Shown: piece by piece, positions 1 to 7,240 of the stretch
Layout: each line of letters opens with the position of its first letter
Numbering within the stretch: the stretch's first letter is position 1
DNA from: Acetobacteraceae bacterium
GTDB lineage: Bacteria; Pseudomonadota; Alphaproteobacteria; Acetobacterales; Acetobacteraceae
Direction of reading: 5' to 3'
NCBI GenBank assembly: GCA_030039695.1
Contig: JASHVB010000489.1
Coordinates: 1-13,267 of the forward strand
Length of the DNA: 13,267 nucleotides
Made by a program: the position numbers and the translations under genes
The notes under the pieces: generated by a model
Told to the model about the DNA's origin: nothing
What the model saw: only the letters and a program-made list of their open reading frames with translations
Databases searched by the model: none

Positions 1-449
1 GGCCGCGGCTTACCGAATGGATGCACGGCTCACCGTGGATCGATCCGGCGGGCTTCGTCGCCATCTTCCTGGTATCGCTGATCGCGCTGATGCTGGTCGC
101 CCGGGTCATCGGCCGTGCGGTGCGCGACTCCCCGCTCGGCGGTCTTGACCGGACGTTGGGGCTGGTATTCGGACTCGTCCGGGGTGCGGCGCTGGTCATC
201 ATTGCCTATATCGGGGCCGGGATGGTGGTGCCGGTGAATCAGTGGCCGGAGCCGGTGCAACAAGCCCGTCTGCTGTGGCCCGCCTTCATCGGCGCGCGCT
301 GGACGGTACATCAGTTGCCAAGCGATTACCGACCGCGCCTCTACGCCCCGCCACCCGGTCGTGCCACAACGGCACAGGCGCTGCTGCAGCCTGTGCCGCA
401 AGGCTCGGCCATCGGACCAGTCGCGGCACACCGCCCGGCGCGGGACTAA
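1..449 (+). CDS. cvpA: CvpA family membrane protein, 3' part (5' end outside window)
   Basis: The reading frame is open from the first complete codon at position 3 to the TAA at 447-449, so the gene starts upstream of the window. The visible part has two hydrophobic stretches, one including FVAIFLVSLIALMLV and one including LGLVFGLVRGAALVIIAYI. Between them lies the loop with GLDRTLGLVFG, which is the CvpA-family signature around the last two membrane helices. The C-terminal ~70 residues are Pro/Ala/Arg-rich, probably cytoplasmic and disordered. CvpA is an inner-membrane protein named for colicin V production; its biochemical role is unsettled. Placement directly before purF, 11 bp away, is the classical gene order in many proteobacteria and supports the call. 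The methionine at 21 is internal and not a start. Confidence 0.85.
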   Translation, partial: PRLTEWMHGSPWIDPAGFVAIFLVSLIALMLVARVIGRAVRDSPLGGLDRTLGLVFGLVRGAALVIIAYIGAGMVVPVNQWPEPVQQARLLWPAFIGARWTVHQLPSDYRPRLYAPPPGRATTAQALLQPVPQGSAIGPVAAHRPARD

Positions 450-460
450 CGGAGACAGGG

Positions 461-1930
461 ATGGACCACCCCAGCTTGCTGCTTCCCGATGACGACAAGC
501 TGCATGAAGAGTGCGGCGTGTTCGGGGTGTGGAACGCGCCCGACGCTACCGCGCTGACGGCGCTCGGCCTGCATGCCCTGCAGCACCGCGGCCAGGAGGC
601 AACTGGTATCGTCAGCTTCGACGGCCACCATTTCCATTCTCACCGCGGCCTCGGCTTGGTCGGCGACAATTTCAGCAATTCCAAGGTGATTGACGCGCTG
701 CCCGGGCGCATCGCCATCGGCCACAACCGGTATGCCACCACTGGCGACACCATCCTGCGCAACGTGCAGCCGCTCTACGCCGATTTCGAGTTCGGCGGCT
801 TCGCCGTTGCACATAATGGCAACCTGACCAACGCCCACGTGCTCCGCCGCGCCTTGGTCCGCCGTGGCTGCTTGTTTCAGTCCACCACTGACTCCGAGGT
901 GTTCATTCACCTGATCGCCATCAGCCTATATTCCACCGTGGTGGACCGGCTGATCGACGGCCTGAAGCAGGTGGTCGGTGCTTATTCGCTGGTCGCACTG
1001 TCCAACGAGGCACTGATGGGCGTGCGCGACCCGCTGGGCGTGCGTCCGCTGATCCTCGGCCGCATCGGCAACGAGGGCACTGGCGGCTGGGTGCTCGCTT
1101 CCGAGACCTGCGCTCTGGACATCGTCGGCGCCGACTTCATTCGCGACGTCGAACCGGGCGAGATCGTCGTCATCAACGACCAGGGCGTACACAGCATCAA
1201 GCCGTTCGGCCGCACGCGCGAACGTTTCTGCGTGTTCGAGTACATCTATTTCGCCCGGCCTGATTCCGTGGTCGAAGGCACGCCCGTCTACGACGCGCGC
1301 AAGCGCATTGGCATGGAACTCGCCCGCGAATCCCCGGTGCCGGCCGACGTGATCGTGCCGGTGCCGGATTCCGGGGTGCCCGCGGCGATGGGCTTCGCGC
1401 AGGAGAGCGGGATCCCGTTTGAGCTCGGGATCATCCGCAATCACTATGTCGGCCGTACCTTTATCGAGCCGACCGACCACATCCGTCACCTCGGCGTGAA
1501 GCTGAAGCACTCGGCCAATGGGCCGGTGCTGAAAGGCAAGCGCGTCGTGTTGGTAGACGACTCGATCGTGCGCGGCACCACCAGCCGCAAGATCGTTGAG
1601 ATGGTCCGCCACGCGGGCGCGCGCGAAGTCCATATGCGCATCTCCTCGCCCCCCACCACGCATTCCTGCTTCTACGGCATCGACACGCCGGAGCGCGGCC
1701 AATTGCTGGCGTCTCGCCACAGCGTCGAGGAGATGGCCTCGCTAATCGGTGCCGACAGCTTGGCGTTCATTTCCATCGACGGATTGTATCGCGCGCTTGG
1801 ACAAAACGAACGCGACATGGCGCGCCCACATTTCTGCGACGCCTGCTTCACCGGTGATTACCCGGTGCCGCTACCCGACCAGCAGGACAATTCGGAACGG
1901 CAGTTGAGCCTGCTCGCAGAGAGTACCTGA
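461..1930 (+). CDS. purF: Amidophosphoribosyltransferase (PurF), propeptide and 4Fe-4S type
   Basis: 489 residues. Catalyses the first committed step of purine synthesis: PRPP plus glutamine to 5-phosphoribosylamine. The N-terminal Ntn-type glutaminase domain has the nucleophile Cys18 in EECGVFGVW, preceded by a 17-residue propeptide that should be removed autocatalytically. Further signatures are QHRGQEATGI (41-50), GHNRYATTG (87-95) and AHNGNLTN (117-124). The C-terminal phosphoribosyltransferase domain carries the PRPP loop VVLVDDSIVRGTT (362-374). Cys257, Cys403, Cys459 and Cys462 match the four 4Fe-4S ligands of the Bacillus subtilis enzyme, unlike the cluster-free E. coli form. I chose ATG 461 because GGAG (451-454) sits 6 bases upstream and this start gives the normal propeptide; the frame is open further upstream, but that part overlaps cvpA. 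Probably co-transcribed with cvpA and the SDR gene. Confidence 0.97.
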   Translation: MDHPSLLLPDDDKLHEECGVFGVWNAPDATALTALGLHALQHRGQEATGIVSFDGHHFHSHRGLGLVGDNFSNSKVIDALPGRIAIGHNRYATTGDTILRNVQPLYADFEFGGFAVAHNGNLTNAHVLRRALVRRGCLFQSTTDSEVFIHLIAISLYSTVVDRLIDGLKQVVGAYSLVALSNEALMGVRDPLGVRPLILGRIGNEGTGGWVLASETCALDIVGADFIRDVEPGEIVVINDQGVHSIKPFGRTRERFCVFEYIYFARPDSVVEGTPVYDARKRIGMELARESPVPADVIVPVPDSGVPAAMGFAQESGIPFELGIIRNHYVGRTFIEPTDHIRHLGVKLKHSANGPVLKGKRVVLVDDSIVRGTTSRKIVEMVRHAGAREVHMRISSPPTTHSCFYGIDTPERGQLLASRHSVEEMASLIGADSLAFISIDGLYRALGQNERDMARPHFCDACFTGDYPVPLPDQQDNSERQLSLLAEST

Positions 1931-1936
1931 TTCCCG

Positions 1937-2650
1937 ATGACCGGTCCGCTGACTGACTCTGTCGCGCTAGTCACTGGCGCGAGCCGCGGCCTCGGCGCCG
2001 CTGTGGCGGTCGAACTGGCGCGGCTCGGCGCGCATGTGGTGATTACTGCACGCACTCAAGGCGGCCTTGAAGACGTCGACGACGCAATCCGGGAATTCTC
2101 CGGCAGCGCTACGCTGCTGCCGCTCGATCTGCTGGAACCGGACCAAATCGACCTGCTCGGCCCTAGCATCGTTCAGCGTTTCGGCCGGTTGGACATCCTG
2201 GTGCATTGCGCCGCGGCTCTCGGCGAGCTGACGCCAACGCCGCATATTGAGCCAAAGGACTGGGCGGCCGCCCTCAGTGTGAACCTGACTGCCGCCTATC
2301 GCCTGATCCGTACCTGTGATCCCCCGCTGCGCGTCGCGCCGGCGGGACGCGCCGTGTTTGCTACCGACGCGCGGACTCGTTCACCGAAGGCTTATTGGGG
2401 CAGCTATGCTGCAAGCAAGGCCGGCATGGAGCATCTCGTGCTGACCTGGGCGGACGAGCTGCGCCAAACCCGCCTACGGGTAAACTTGTTCGATCCCGGA
2501 ACCATGCGCACCCGGCTGCGTGCGCATGCGTTTCCCGGCGAGGATCCTACCTCGCAGCCGACGCCGGAGGCAGCAGCAAAGGCTCTGACCGCGCTCTGCT
2601 TGCCAGGCGAGCCGCGCCACGGCGAACTGGTGTCACTGCGCGGCACCTAG
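1937..2650 (+). CDS. Short-chain dehydrogenase/reductase, YciK-like, atypical active site
   Basis: 237 residues with a Rossmann fold. The cofactor loop is TGASRGLG (residues 13-20); a Thr-Arg pair at 39-40 after the second strand would suit NADP. An Asn in SVNLTAAY (116) and the catalytic pair YAASK (Tyr157, Lys161) are present. The Ser normally 13 residues before the Tyr is Asp144, with Thr143 next to it, so the usual Ser-Tyr-Lys triad is incomplete. The usual NNAG motif is HCAA. The segment WGSYAASK and the C-terminal RVNLFDPGTMRTRLRAHAFP resemble E. coli YciK. The gene starts 6 bp after the purF stop without a clear Shine-Dalgarno, suggesting translational coupling in a cvpA-purF-SDR operon. 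The substrate is unknown, and a purine-related role is only suggested by position. Confidence 0.85.
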   Translation: MTGPLTDSVALVTGASRGLGAAVAVELARLGAHVVITARTQGGLEDVDDAIREFSGSATLLPLDLLEPDQIDLLGPSIVQRFGRLDILVHCAAALGELTPTPHIEPKDWAAALSVNLTAAYRLIRTCDPPLRVAPAGRAVFATDARTRSPKAYWGSYAASKAGMEHLVLTWADELRQTRLRVNLFDPGTMRTRLRAHAFPGEDPTSQPTPEAAAKALTALCLPGEPRHGELVSLRGT

Positions 2651-2673
2651 CGCACGCGTCATCGTCGCCTTAT

Positions 2674-2694
2674 GGCCCCGGGCAGTGCCGGGCC
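2674..2694. terminator. Possible bidirectional terminator hairpin
   Basis: Between the converging SDR and gor genes, GGCCC (2674-2678) plus GG (2680-2681) can pair with CCGGGCC (2688-2694). This makes a 7-bp GC stem with one bulged C and a 6-base loop. There is no clear T run on either side, so intrinsic termination is uncertain. The location in the 58-bp convergent gap fits. Confidence 0.35.
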
Positions 2695-2708
2695 GTCATG
2701 AACGCCAG

Positions 2709-4076
2709 CTATTCCGCCGCCTCCGCCACGCCAGTGACCCGCGTTCGCGTGCGCAGAGTGACGAATTCCTCCGCCGCGGTCGGATGAATGCCGATCGTGC
2801 GGTCGAAATCCGCCTTGGTGGCACCCATCACTACGGCGATCGCGAGCCCTTGCATGATCTCCGGGGAGTCCTCGCCCAGCATGTGAACACCGAGCACCCG
2901 CTGCGTCGTCTGATCAACGACCAACTTCATCATGGTCTTGCGTGCGCGACCTGACAGTGTGTGCCGCATCGGGGTGAACTTGCTAATGTAGACATCGACC
3001 GGGCCGCGCGCCGCCGCCTGCTCCTCGGTCAGGCCGACGGTCGCAATCGGCGGCGTGGAAAACACTGCCGACGGGACGTTGTGCAGCGAAATGCTGCGTG
3101 GAGTGCGGCCGAACAGGGTGTCGGCCAAAGCGTGGCCTTCCGCGGTCGCGACAGGGGTCAGATTGATCCGATCCGTCACGTCGCCCATGGCGTAGATGTG
3201 CGGCATGCTGGTGCGTAAGTTGGCATCGACCACCACTGCGCCCTTGTCGTCCAGCGTCACGCCGGCCTTTTCGAGGCCAAGTTTCTCTGTCGCCGGGCGT
3301 CGTCCTGTCGCAAAGAATACCAGATCGGCGTGCAGCTTGTGGTTGTCGCCGAAAGTCAGCACTCGGCGGTCGCCATCGGCCTCCAGCTTCACCGGCCGGC
3401 TGCCAGGATGCAGTGCGACGCCCTGCTGTCCAAGCGCCTGGGCCAGTCCTTCCCGCAGATCCAGGTCAAAGCCTCGGAGCGGCAGAGGCTGGCGGTAAAC
3501 CAGGTCGACTTCCGCGCCCAGGGCCTCGAAAATGCCGGCGAATTCCACAGCGATATAACCAGATCCGATAATCGCAACGCGTTCCGGCATGTGCGGCAGG
3601 AAAAACGCGTCGTCGGAGATGATGCCGAGTTCGGCGCCTGGGATCGGGACCCGCTCGGGGTGGCCGCCGGTGGCAATGACGATGCGTTGCGCAGTCACGC
3701 GCCGGCCGCCGACATCCAGTGTGTGCGGATCGAGGAACACCGCCCGCGCATCGAAGATCTGCGCACCCGCGCCTTCCAGCAGGCGGCGATAGATGCCGTT
3801 AAGGCGACCGATCTCCCTGTCCTTTGCCTCGATCAGCTTGCGCCAGTTGTGCGGACCCTTCCTGATCTCCCAGCCGAAGCCGGCGGCGTCGTCGGCCCAG
3901 GCACCGTATTCGCCCGCCTGCACCAGAAGCTTCTTCGGCACGCAACCGACGTTGACGCAGGTACCGCCCCAGAAGCGCTCCTCGGCGATGCCGACCCGCG
4001 CGCCATGGCCCGCGGAAATTCGCGCACAGCGCACGCCGGCCGAGCCGCCGCCGATTACGAAGAGGTCGAAGTCCAT
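2709..4076 (-). CDS. gor: Glutathione-disulfide reductase (NADPH)
   Basis: 455 residues, the usual length for this flavoenzyme, which keeps cytoplasmic glutathione reduced. The FAD-binding GGGSAG is at 9-14. The redox disulfide GGTCVNVGCVPKK gives Cys40 and Cys45. The NADPH Rossmann motif is GSGYIAVEFAG (171-181), followed by Arg195 and Arg201, which match the arginines that give glutathione reductase its NADPH preference. The second FAD motif, MGDVTD, is at 297-302. The C-terminal interface domain carries HPTAAEE (431-437) with the catalytic His431-Glu436 pair. Together these separate it from lipoamide dehydrogenase and mercuric reductase. The start is ATG 4076, with GAGG upstream. It lies 69 bp downstream of the ABM gene on the same strand, probably in one transcript, and converges with the SDR gene. 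An inverted repeat covers the ribosome binding site. Confidence 0.95.
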   Translation of the reverse strand: MDFDLFVIGGGSAGVRCARISAGHGARVGIAEERFWGGTCVNVGCVPKKLLVQAGEYGAWADDAAGFGWEIRKGPHNWRKLIEAKDREIGRLNGIYRRLLEGAGAQIFDARAVFLDPHTLDVGGRRVTAQRIVIATGGHPERVPIPGAELGIISDDAFFLPHMPERVAIIGSGYIAVEFAGIFEALGAEVDLVYRQPLPLRGFDLDLREGLAQALGQQGVALHPGSRPVKLEADGDRRVLTFGDNHKLHADLVFFATGRRPATEKLGLEKAGVTLDDKGAVVVDANLRTSMPHIYAMGDVTDRINLTPVATAEGHALADTLFGRTPRSISLHNVPSAVFSTPPIATVGLTEEQAAARGPVDVYISKFTPMRHTLSGRARKTMMKLVVDQTTQRVLGVHMLGEDSPEIMQGLAIAVVMGATKADFDRTIGIHPTAAEEFVTLRTRTRVTGVAEAAE

Positions 4077-4079
4077 TTT

Positions 4080-4121
4080 CCGTACCCTCGCTGGTTGCCG
4101 GGAATGTGTGCCGGGGTACGG
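4080..4121 (-). promoter_or_regulatory. Inverted repeat over the gor ribosome binding site
   Basis: CCGTACCC (4080-4087) and GGGTACGG (4114-4121) form a perfect 8-bp inverted repeat with a 26-base spacer. On the minus-strand transcript the downstream arm contains part of the GAGGG Shine-Dalgarno, three bases before the gor ATG. If it folds in mRNA it would hide the ribosome binding site. It could instead be a DNA operator. No function is proven. Confidence 0.4.
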
Positions 4122-4145
4122 CGCCGAGCAAGATGCTGCGGTTGT

Positions 4146-4436
4146 TTAGCGGGTGCGATTGTAGCTGTAGTCCTCGCGTTCGCCGGCGCCCTCCCGCAGT
4201 CCCGCTGGCACCGGCGCACGGGTGGCGTTGACCTTCGCGTGCACGTCCAGCGCCGCCTGGTCCTTCCACAGTTCCAGCAATGCAAGCTTGTCCGGGTCCA
4301 GGACGCTCTGGAACACCTCGAATTGTTCACACCCTGGTTCCTGCGCGACCTCGGCGCAGCGCTTCCGGAACACCTGCGCCAGTTCGCCGCCCTTGCCGGG
4401 CGCGGCGTTGATCGTAACGACCAGACGGACGGACAT
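4146..4436 (-). CDS. Antibiotic biosynthesis monooxygenase (ABM) domain protein
   Basis: 96 residues from ATG 4436, chosen because GGAG lies 8 bases upstream and the product then begins directly with the first beta strand, SVRLVVTINAAPGKGGEL. A longer frame to 4520 would run into the palindromic repeat. The layout is that of a single dimeric alpha+beta-barrel ABM domain: first strand, a helix around ELAQVFRKRCAEVAQ (18-32), EPGCEQFEVFQS (33-44), then LALLELWKDQAALDVHAK (51-68) with the commonly conserved His66. Relatives are small cofactor-free quinol or polyketide monooxygenases such as YgiN, or proteins of unknown function. The family name does not imply antibiotic production here. Position before gor on the same strand hints at a redox-stress or quinone-related role, an inference only. 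Confidence 0.85.
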   Translation of the reverse strand: MSVRLVVTINAAPGKGGELAQVFRKRCAEVAQEPGCEQFEVFQSVLDPDKLALLELWKDQAALDVHAKVNATRAPVPAGLREGAGEREDYSYNRTR

Positions 4437-4452
4437 GTGGTTTGCTCCATTG

Positions 4453-4523
4453 TCATTGCGAGGCCTTTGAGGCCGAAACAACCCCACCAAGAGATTGCGT
4501 CGTCGCACCGCTCCTCGCAATGA
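4453..4523. repeat. Palindromic intergenic repeat, REP-like
   Basis: TCATTGCGAG (4453-4462) and CTCGCAATGA (4514-4523) are a perfect 10-bp inverted repeat enclosing 51 bases. An inner GAGGCCTTTGAGGCC stretch (4460-4474) can also fold on itself. Elements with cattgcgag-type arms are common intergenic palindromes in proteobacterial genomes. It sits between the divergent ABM and rhodanese genes and starts 17 bases before the ABM start codon. It may be a REP-type element or a small non-autonomous mobile element. Confidence 0.6.
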
Positions 4524-4601
4524 CCGAAGGGGCGGCCGCGGCGTTTCCGCGGACGCTGCTCGGGTGTACAGTGCCGGTCATTCCGCAAAGAGGAGCCCGC
4601 C

Positions 4602-5393
4602 ATGCCGATCGACCCATTCGTCGATGTTGCCGGCCTGTCATCGCTAGGCCCTGTCCGGTATCTCGACGTGCGCGACCAGGCCGCGTTCGACGCAGGTCAC
4701 GTGCCGGGAGCTGTACGCGTGCCGCTGGACGTATGGGACGCCATGATCAAGAACGCCGAGATCGGTTTCGAGAAAGCGGTCCGCTGGAACGCGGCGCTGC
4801 AAGAGATTGGCATCGGGGATGACGCTGTTGCGGTCGCTTATGACAGCGGTGCGATGACCAACGCCGCACGCGTGTGGTTCATCCTGCAATACTTCGGCGC
4901 GCGCACTGTGATTCTGAATGGCGGATGGCCGGCTGTTGCGTCCGCGTCTGCGCTGCCGGCAGCGGCCGGACCGGCCACAAACCCATTCCAGGCGGATCCT
5001 GGCGCAGGAATGGTCGGCGTGGTGGATCGACATATGCTCAAGCGTCAGCTCGGTGACGCGGCACATGTCTTCGACAGCCGCACTCGCGCCGAGTTCACCG
5101 GTGAGGACGCGCGCGGCCGAGGGCGCAGCGGTCATCTGCCTGGCGCGCGCCACCTGTCGCATGCCGACCTGATGCAAAGCGGCGTGGTGTATCCAGCTGA
5201 AGTGCTGCGTGACATGATGGAGCGAGCCGGATTCAACCAGCAGAATCACATGGTGACGCATTGCGAAGGCGGCGGCCGTGCGGCGTTGGCGGCAGCCGCC
5301 GCCGTGCGGGCGGGCTACGACGATGTGCGGGTGTACTACCTCAGCTTCGGCGACTGGGTGAGGGATGAGACCTGCCCGATCGTGCGAGATTGA
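4602..5393 (+). CDS. Two-domain sulfurtransferase (rhodanese)
   Basis: 263 residues, two rhodanese folds, probably cytoplasmic as no signal peptide is seen. The N-terminal domain (about 5-120) has the rhodanese landmarks YLDVRDQAAFDAGHVPGA (20-37) and LNGGWPA (105-111). Its active-site position reads YDSGAMTNAAR, so the Cys is Asp81 and this domain is inactive, as usual in tandem rhodaneses. The C-terminal domain (about 138-262) has VFDSRTRAEFTGE, GHLPGARHL and the active loop CEGGGRAA with Cys221. That loop is neither the CRKGVT of thiosulfate sulfurtransferases nor the CGSGVTA of mercaptopyruvate sulfurtransferases, so the sulfur donor cannot be named. AGGAG (4591-4595) lies 6 bases before the ATG. 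Confidence 0.92.
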   Translation: MPIDPFVDVAGLSSLGPVRYLDVRDQAAFDAGHVPGAVRVPLDVWDAMIKNAEIGFEKAVRWNAALQEIGIGDDAVAVAYDSGAMTNAARVWFILQYFGARTVILNGGWPAVASASALPAAAGPATNPFQADPGAGMVGVVDRHMLKRQLGDAAHVFDSRTRAEFTGEDARGRGRSGHLPGARHLSHADLMQSGVVYPAEVLRDMMERAGFNQQNHMVTHCEGGGRAALAAAAAVRAGYDDVRVYYLSFGDWVRDETCPIVRD

Positions 5394-5404
5394 GGCGTGT
5401 CGTA

Positions 5405-5575
5405 ATGACACCTGTGGGCGAAAGCACTTGGCGCGGCGTGGTATCGACTGATTCGCTGCGTCTCCTAGCGACGGAGGTGGGAATGGCGTCGGTCGTCCAG
5501 TCTGACTGGTTCGATATCGATATGATGGGCCGCTTCGGACAGACCCTGCCCCCTGAATTTATATCGGGGCCATAG
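5405..5575 (+). other. Short ORF, possible 5' remnant truncated by an insertion sequence
   Basis: From ATG 5405 a short frame begins MTPVGESTWRGVVSTDSL and contains VVQSDWFDIDMMG. I do not recognise it. The frame then runs into the end of the IS5-like remnant near 5541, and the last ~10 codons are IS sequence. No good Shine-Dalgarno is visible. It may be the start of a gene cut off by IS insertion, or chance. Confidence 0.2.
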
Positions 5576-5830
5576 ATCGCACACTGAGACAGCGGTGCAG
5601 GTTGTAAGCCATCGCCGCAAGACGTAGCTGCAATCCTCCCTTGGTCAGTCTGAGCCAGCGCATCCGACCAAGGCCGTAGCTGCGCCTGGTGGTACCGAAG
5701 ACTTTCTCGATCCGTGCACGCACGCGATGCGCCTCGGCGTTGTGGACTTTCACATGCTTGAGAATCTCAGGAGAAAGGCCTTTCTCATAGGCATTATTCG
5801 GAATGCAGGCTTGTGTCTCCTTAAGGTCGA
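5541..5830 (-). mobile_element. IS5-family insertion sequence remnant, transposase C-terminus
   Basis: On the minus strand, codons from about 5800 down to the TAA at 5559-5561 encode a typical IS5-type transposase C-terminus: RVRARIEKVFGT, RRSYGLGRMRWLRLTKGGL and LAAMAYNLHR. The Glu in RIEKVFG matches the last residue of the DDE triad. Only about 80 of the ~250-350 residues remain; upstream the frame loses any transposase character, so the element is dead. The GC-rich AGACCCTGCCCCC at 5541-5553, just outside the stop, may be its terminal inverted repeat. The matching end is not found in the window. The remnant marks the point where the compact housekeeping part gives way to decayed sequence. 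Confidence 0.75.
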
Positions 5831-6299
5831 GTGAGGCGGTTGAGTCGGTGCAACGGCTGGAAAGGCAATCGCAAGCATGATGGCGTAGAGGAGCGTGCGC
5901 ATAGCAAGGGTCGGCCTCGTTGTATGGCACTCGATGGCTAGCCCCAGGACACCCTGCCGCCAGCAGGCGAAACCAATACCGTATGTTTGGTGCAAAGGGG
6001 AGAGCGTTGCCTGTACAAGCAATTGGTGCTGTGACAGCAACGCCGCCTGGACTACGTTAAGCGATGACTCGAGGCATTCGCTTTGTCCTAGCAGCTAGTC
6101 TCATCTTGTCTCAGACATGGCGATTTTTGTGCAGCGACTCCGATACTGTGCATGGTGCGATCAGGATGCCACACGGCAGGCCGACATGGCTTGCAGCTGG
6201 ACACTAAACGTTCCCCTTGATTGCTCGGCCGAAGCGTGAGAACGTTGCTCTCGCCTAAATGTAGAATAGGCTCTTTGGGCCGGCCGTTTGATGGCGTGG
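5831..6299. other. Gene-poor interval
   Basis: Between the transposase remnant and the carbonic anhydrase upstream region I find no frame with recognisable protein character on either strand. Minus-strand frames at 5750-6040 and 6088-6348 look like random translation. It may hold decayed IS or gene sequence. Confidence 0.5.
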
Positions 6300-6398
6300 A
6301 GAACCATGTTGCGCGGCACGCACCGGACGACTTGGCCGACCTCAGCATGGTTCTGTTACCAAATAATGATTGAGGTTATGGTAACGTTGGTGTGTAAC
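6300..6398 (+). promoter_or_regulatory. Putative promoter with two inverted repeats before the carbonic anhydrase gene
   Basis: AGAACCATG (6300-6308) and CATGGTTCT (6346-6354) form a perfect 9-bp inverted repeat. Immediately after it, GTTACCA (6355-6361) and TGGTAAC (6379-6385) form a 7-bp one. TTGAGG (6370-6375), 17 bases and TGTAAC (6393-6398) could be a sigma-70 -35/-10 pair, which the second repeat overlaps in the manner of an operator. No regulator is identified. Confidence 0.3.
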
Positions 6399-6493
6399 TG
6401 ACGGTCGCCAACATCCCGCCGGCTTGGACCACGGGCGGTGAGAACTTTGGCCAAGTTGGACATCGAACAAAGCATGATGCGTAGGAGGAGGAG

Positions 6494-7240
6494 ATGTCGG
6501 TACCGGGACGGTATCAGAAAGTCCGGGATTTCGGATGCGATTGTGAATGTCGCGGCGTCGCGGATGAACAATTATCACGCCGTATCCTCCTCGGTATCGG
6601 TGCTACTGCCGGTACGCTTGCCATTGTGGGGAGCACGATCGCCGTGCCTTCGGCGGCGCGCGCGCAGACCACGAAGAGCCCAGCGGAAGCACTGAAGACA
6701 CTCATGGACGGCAATCGCCGCTTCGTCGAGCAGAAACTCACCTGTTATCAACGGGATCTTGCGATATTGCGGGAGAAGACGGCAGAGAAGCAGGAACCCT
6801 TCGCTTCCGTATTGTCGTGCGCAGATTCGCGTGTGCCTGTAGAGCTGGTCTTCGACCAAAGCATTGGGCACATTTTCGTCAATCGCGTCGCCGGAAATAT
6901 CGCCACGACCGAGATTATCGCCAGCGTCGAGTACGGCGCGGCTGTGCTGGGCACAAGGGTGATCATGGTGCTGGGCCACGGGAATTGCGGTGCAGTCAAG
7001 GCCACGATCGACGGCAAGGAAGTGCCAGGACAGATCAGCTCGCTCTATCGATACATTCGCCCGGCCGTCGACCAAGCAGGCGCCGACTTGCTGCGAGCAA
7101 CGAAGGCGAATGCAAAGATTCAGGCTCAGCTTTTGAAGGAATCTTCTCCAGTTCTGGGGCGCCTGAGCAAGGAAGGAAAGCTGGAAATCGTTGCGGCTTT
7201 TTTCGACGTCCGAAGCGGTGAGGTGACGTTGGTTAGCTGA
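6494..7240 (+). CDS. Beta-carbonic anhydrase with Tat signal peptide
   Basis: 248 residues; interconverts CO2 and bicarbonate. The zinc site of beta-class enzymes is complete: Cys109, Asp111 and Arg113 in CADSRV, then His162 and Cys165 in HGNC. Other family marks are GNRRFVEQ (73-80), FVNRVAGN (128-135) and SVEYGAAVLG (144-153). The N-terminus has a twin-arginine signal: Ser28-Arg29-Arg30 followed by a hydrophobic stretch to about residue 50 and a likely cleavage at ARA-Q (55-58), so the enzyme should act in the periplasm. Before the twin arginine is an unusual Cys-rich leader, GCDCECRG (14-21). The start ATG 6494 is preceded by AGGAGGAGGAG with very close spacing. It is an intact gene in otherwise decayed surroundings. 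It could serve periplasmic pH or bicarbonate balance. Confidence 0.9.
   Translation: MSVPGRYQKVRDFGCDCECRGVADEQLSRRILLGIGATAGTLAIVGSTIAVPSAARAQTTKSPAEALKTLMDGNRRFVEQKLTCYQRDLAILREKTAEKQEPFASVLSCADSRVPVELVFDQSIGHIFVNRVAGNIATTEIIASVEYGAAVLGTRVIMVLGHGNCGAVKATIDGKEVPGQISSLYRYIRPAVDQAGADLLRATKANAKIQAQLLKESSPVLGRLSKEGKLEIVAAFFDVRSGEVTLVS

Noticed and set aside
242..460. N-terminal extension of PurF upstream of 461
   Set aside because: The frame is open but overlaps cvpA; the Shine-Dalgarno and the normal propeptide length support 461.
926..1720. 264-residue minus-strand ORF
   Set aside because: Antisense shadow of purF in GC-rich DNA, His/Arg-rich with no domain.
3330..4523. 397-residue plus-strand ORF
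   Set aside because: It is antisense to gor and the ABM gene, which have full domain motifs; its own translation is featureless.
4644..5411. 255-residue minus-strand ORF
   Set aside because: Antisense to the rhodanese gene and without recognisable motifs.
6088..6348. Minus-strand 86-residue ORF before the carbonic anhydrase gene
   Set aside because: No domain, no ribosome binding site, and its 5' end overlaps the probable promoter.
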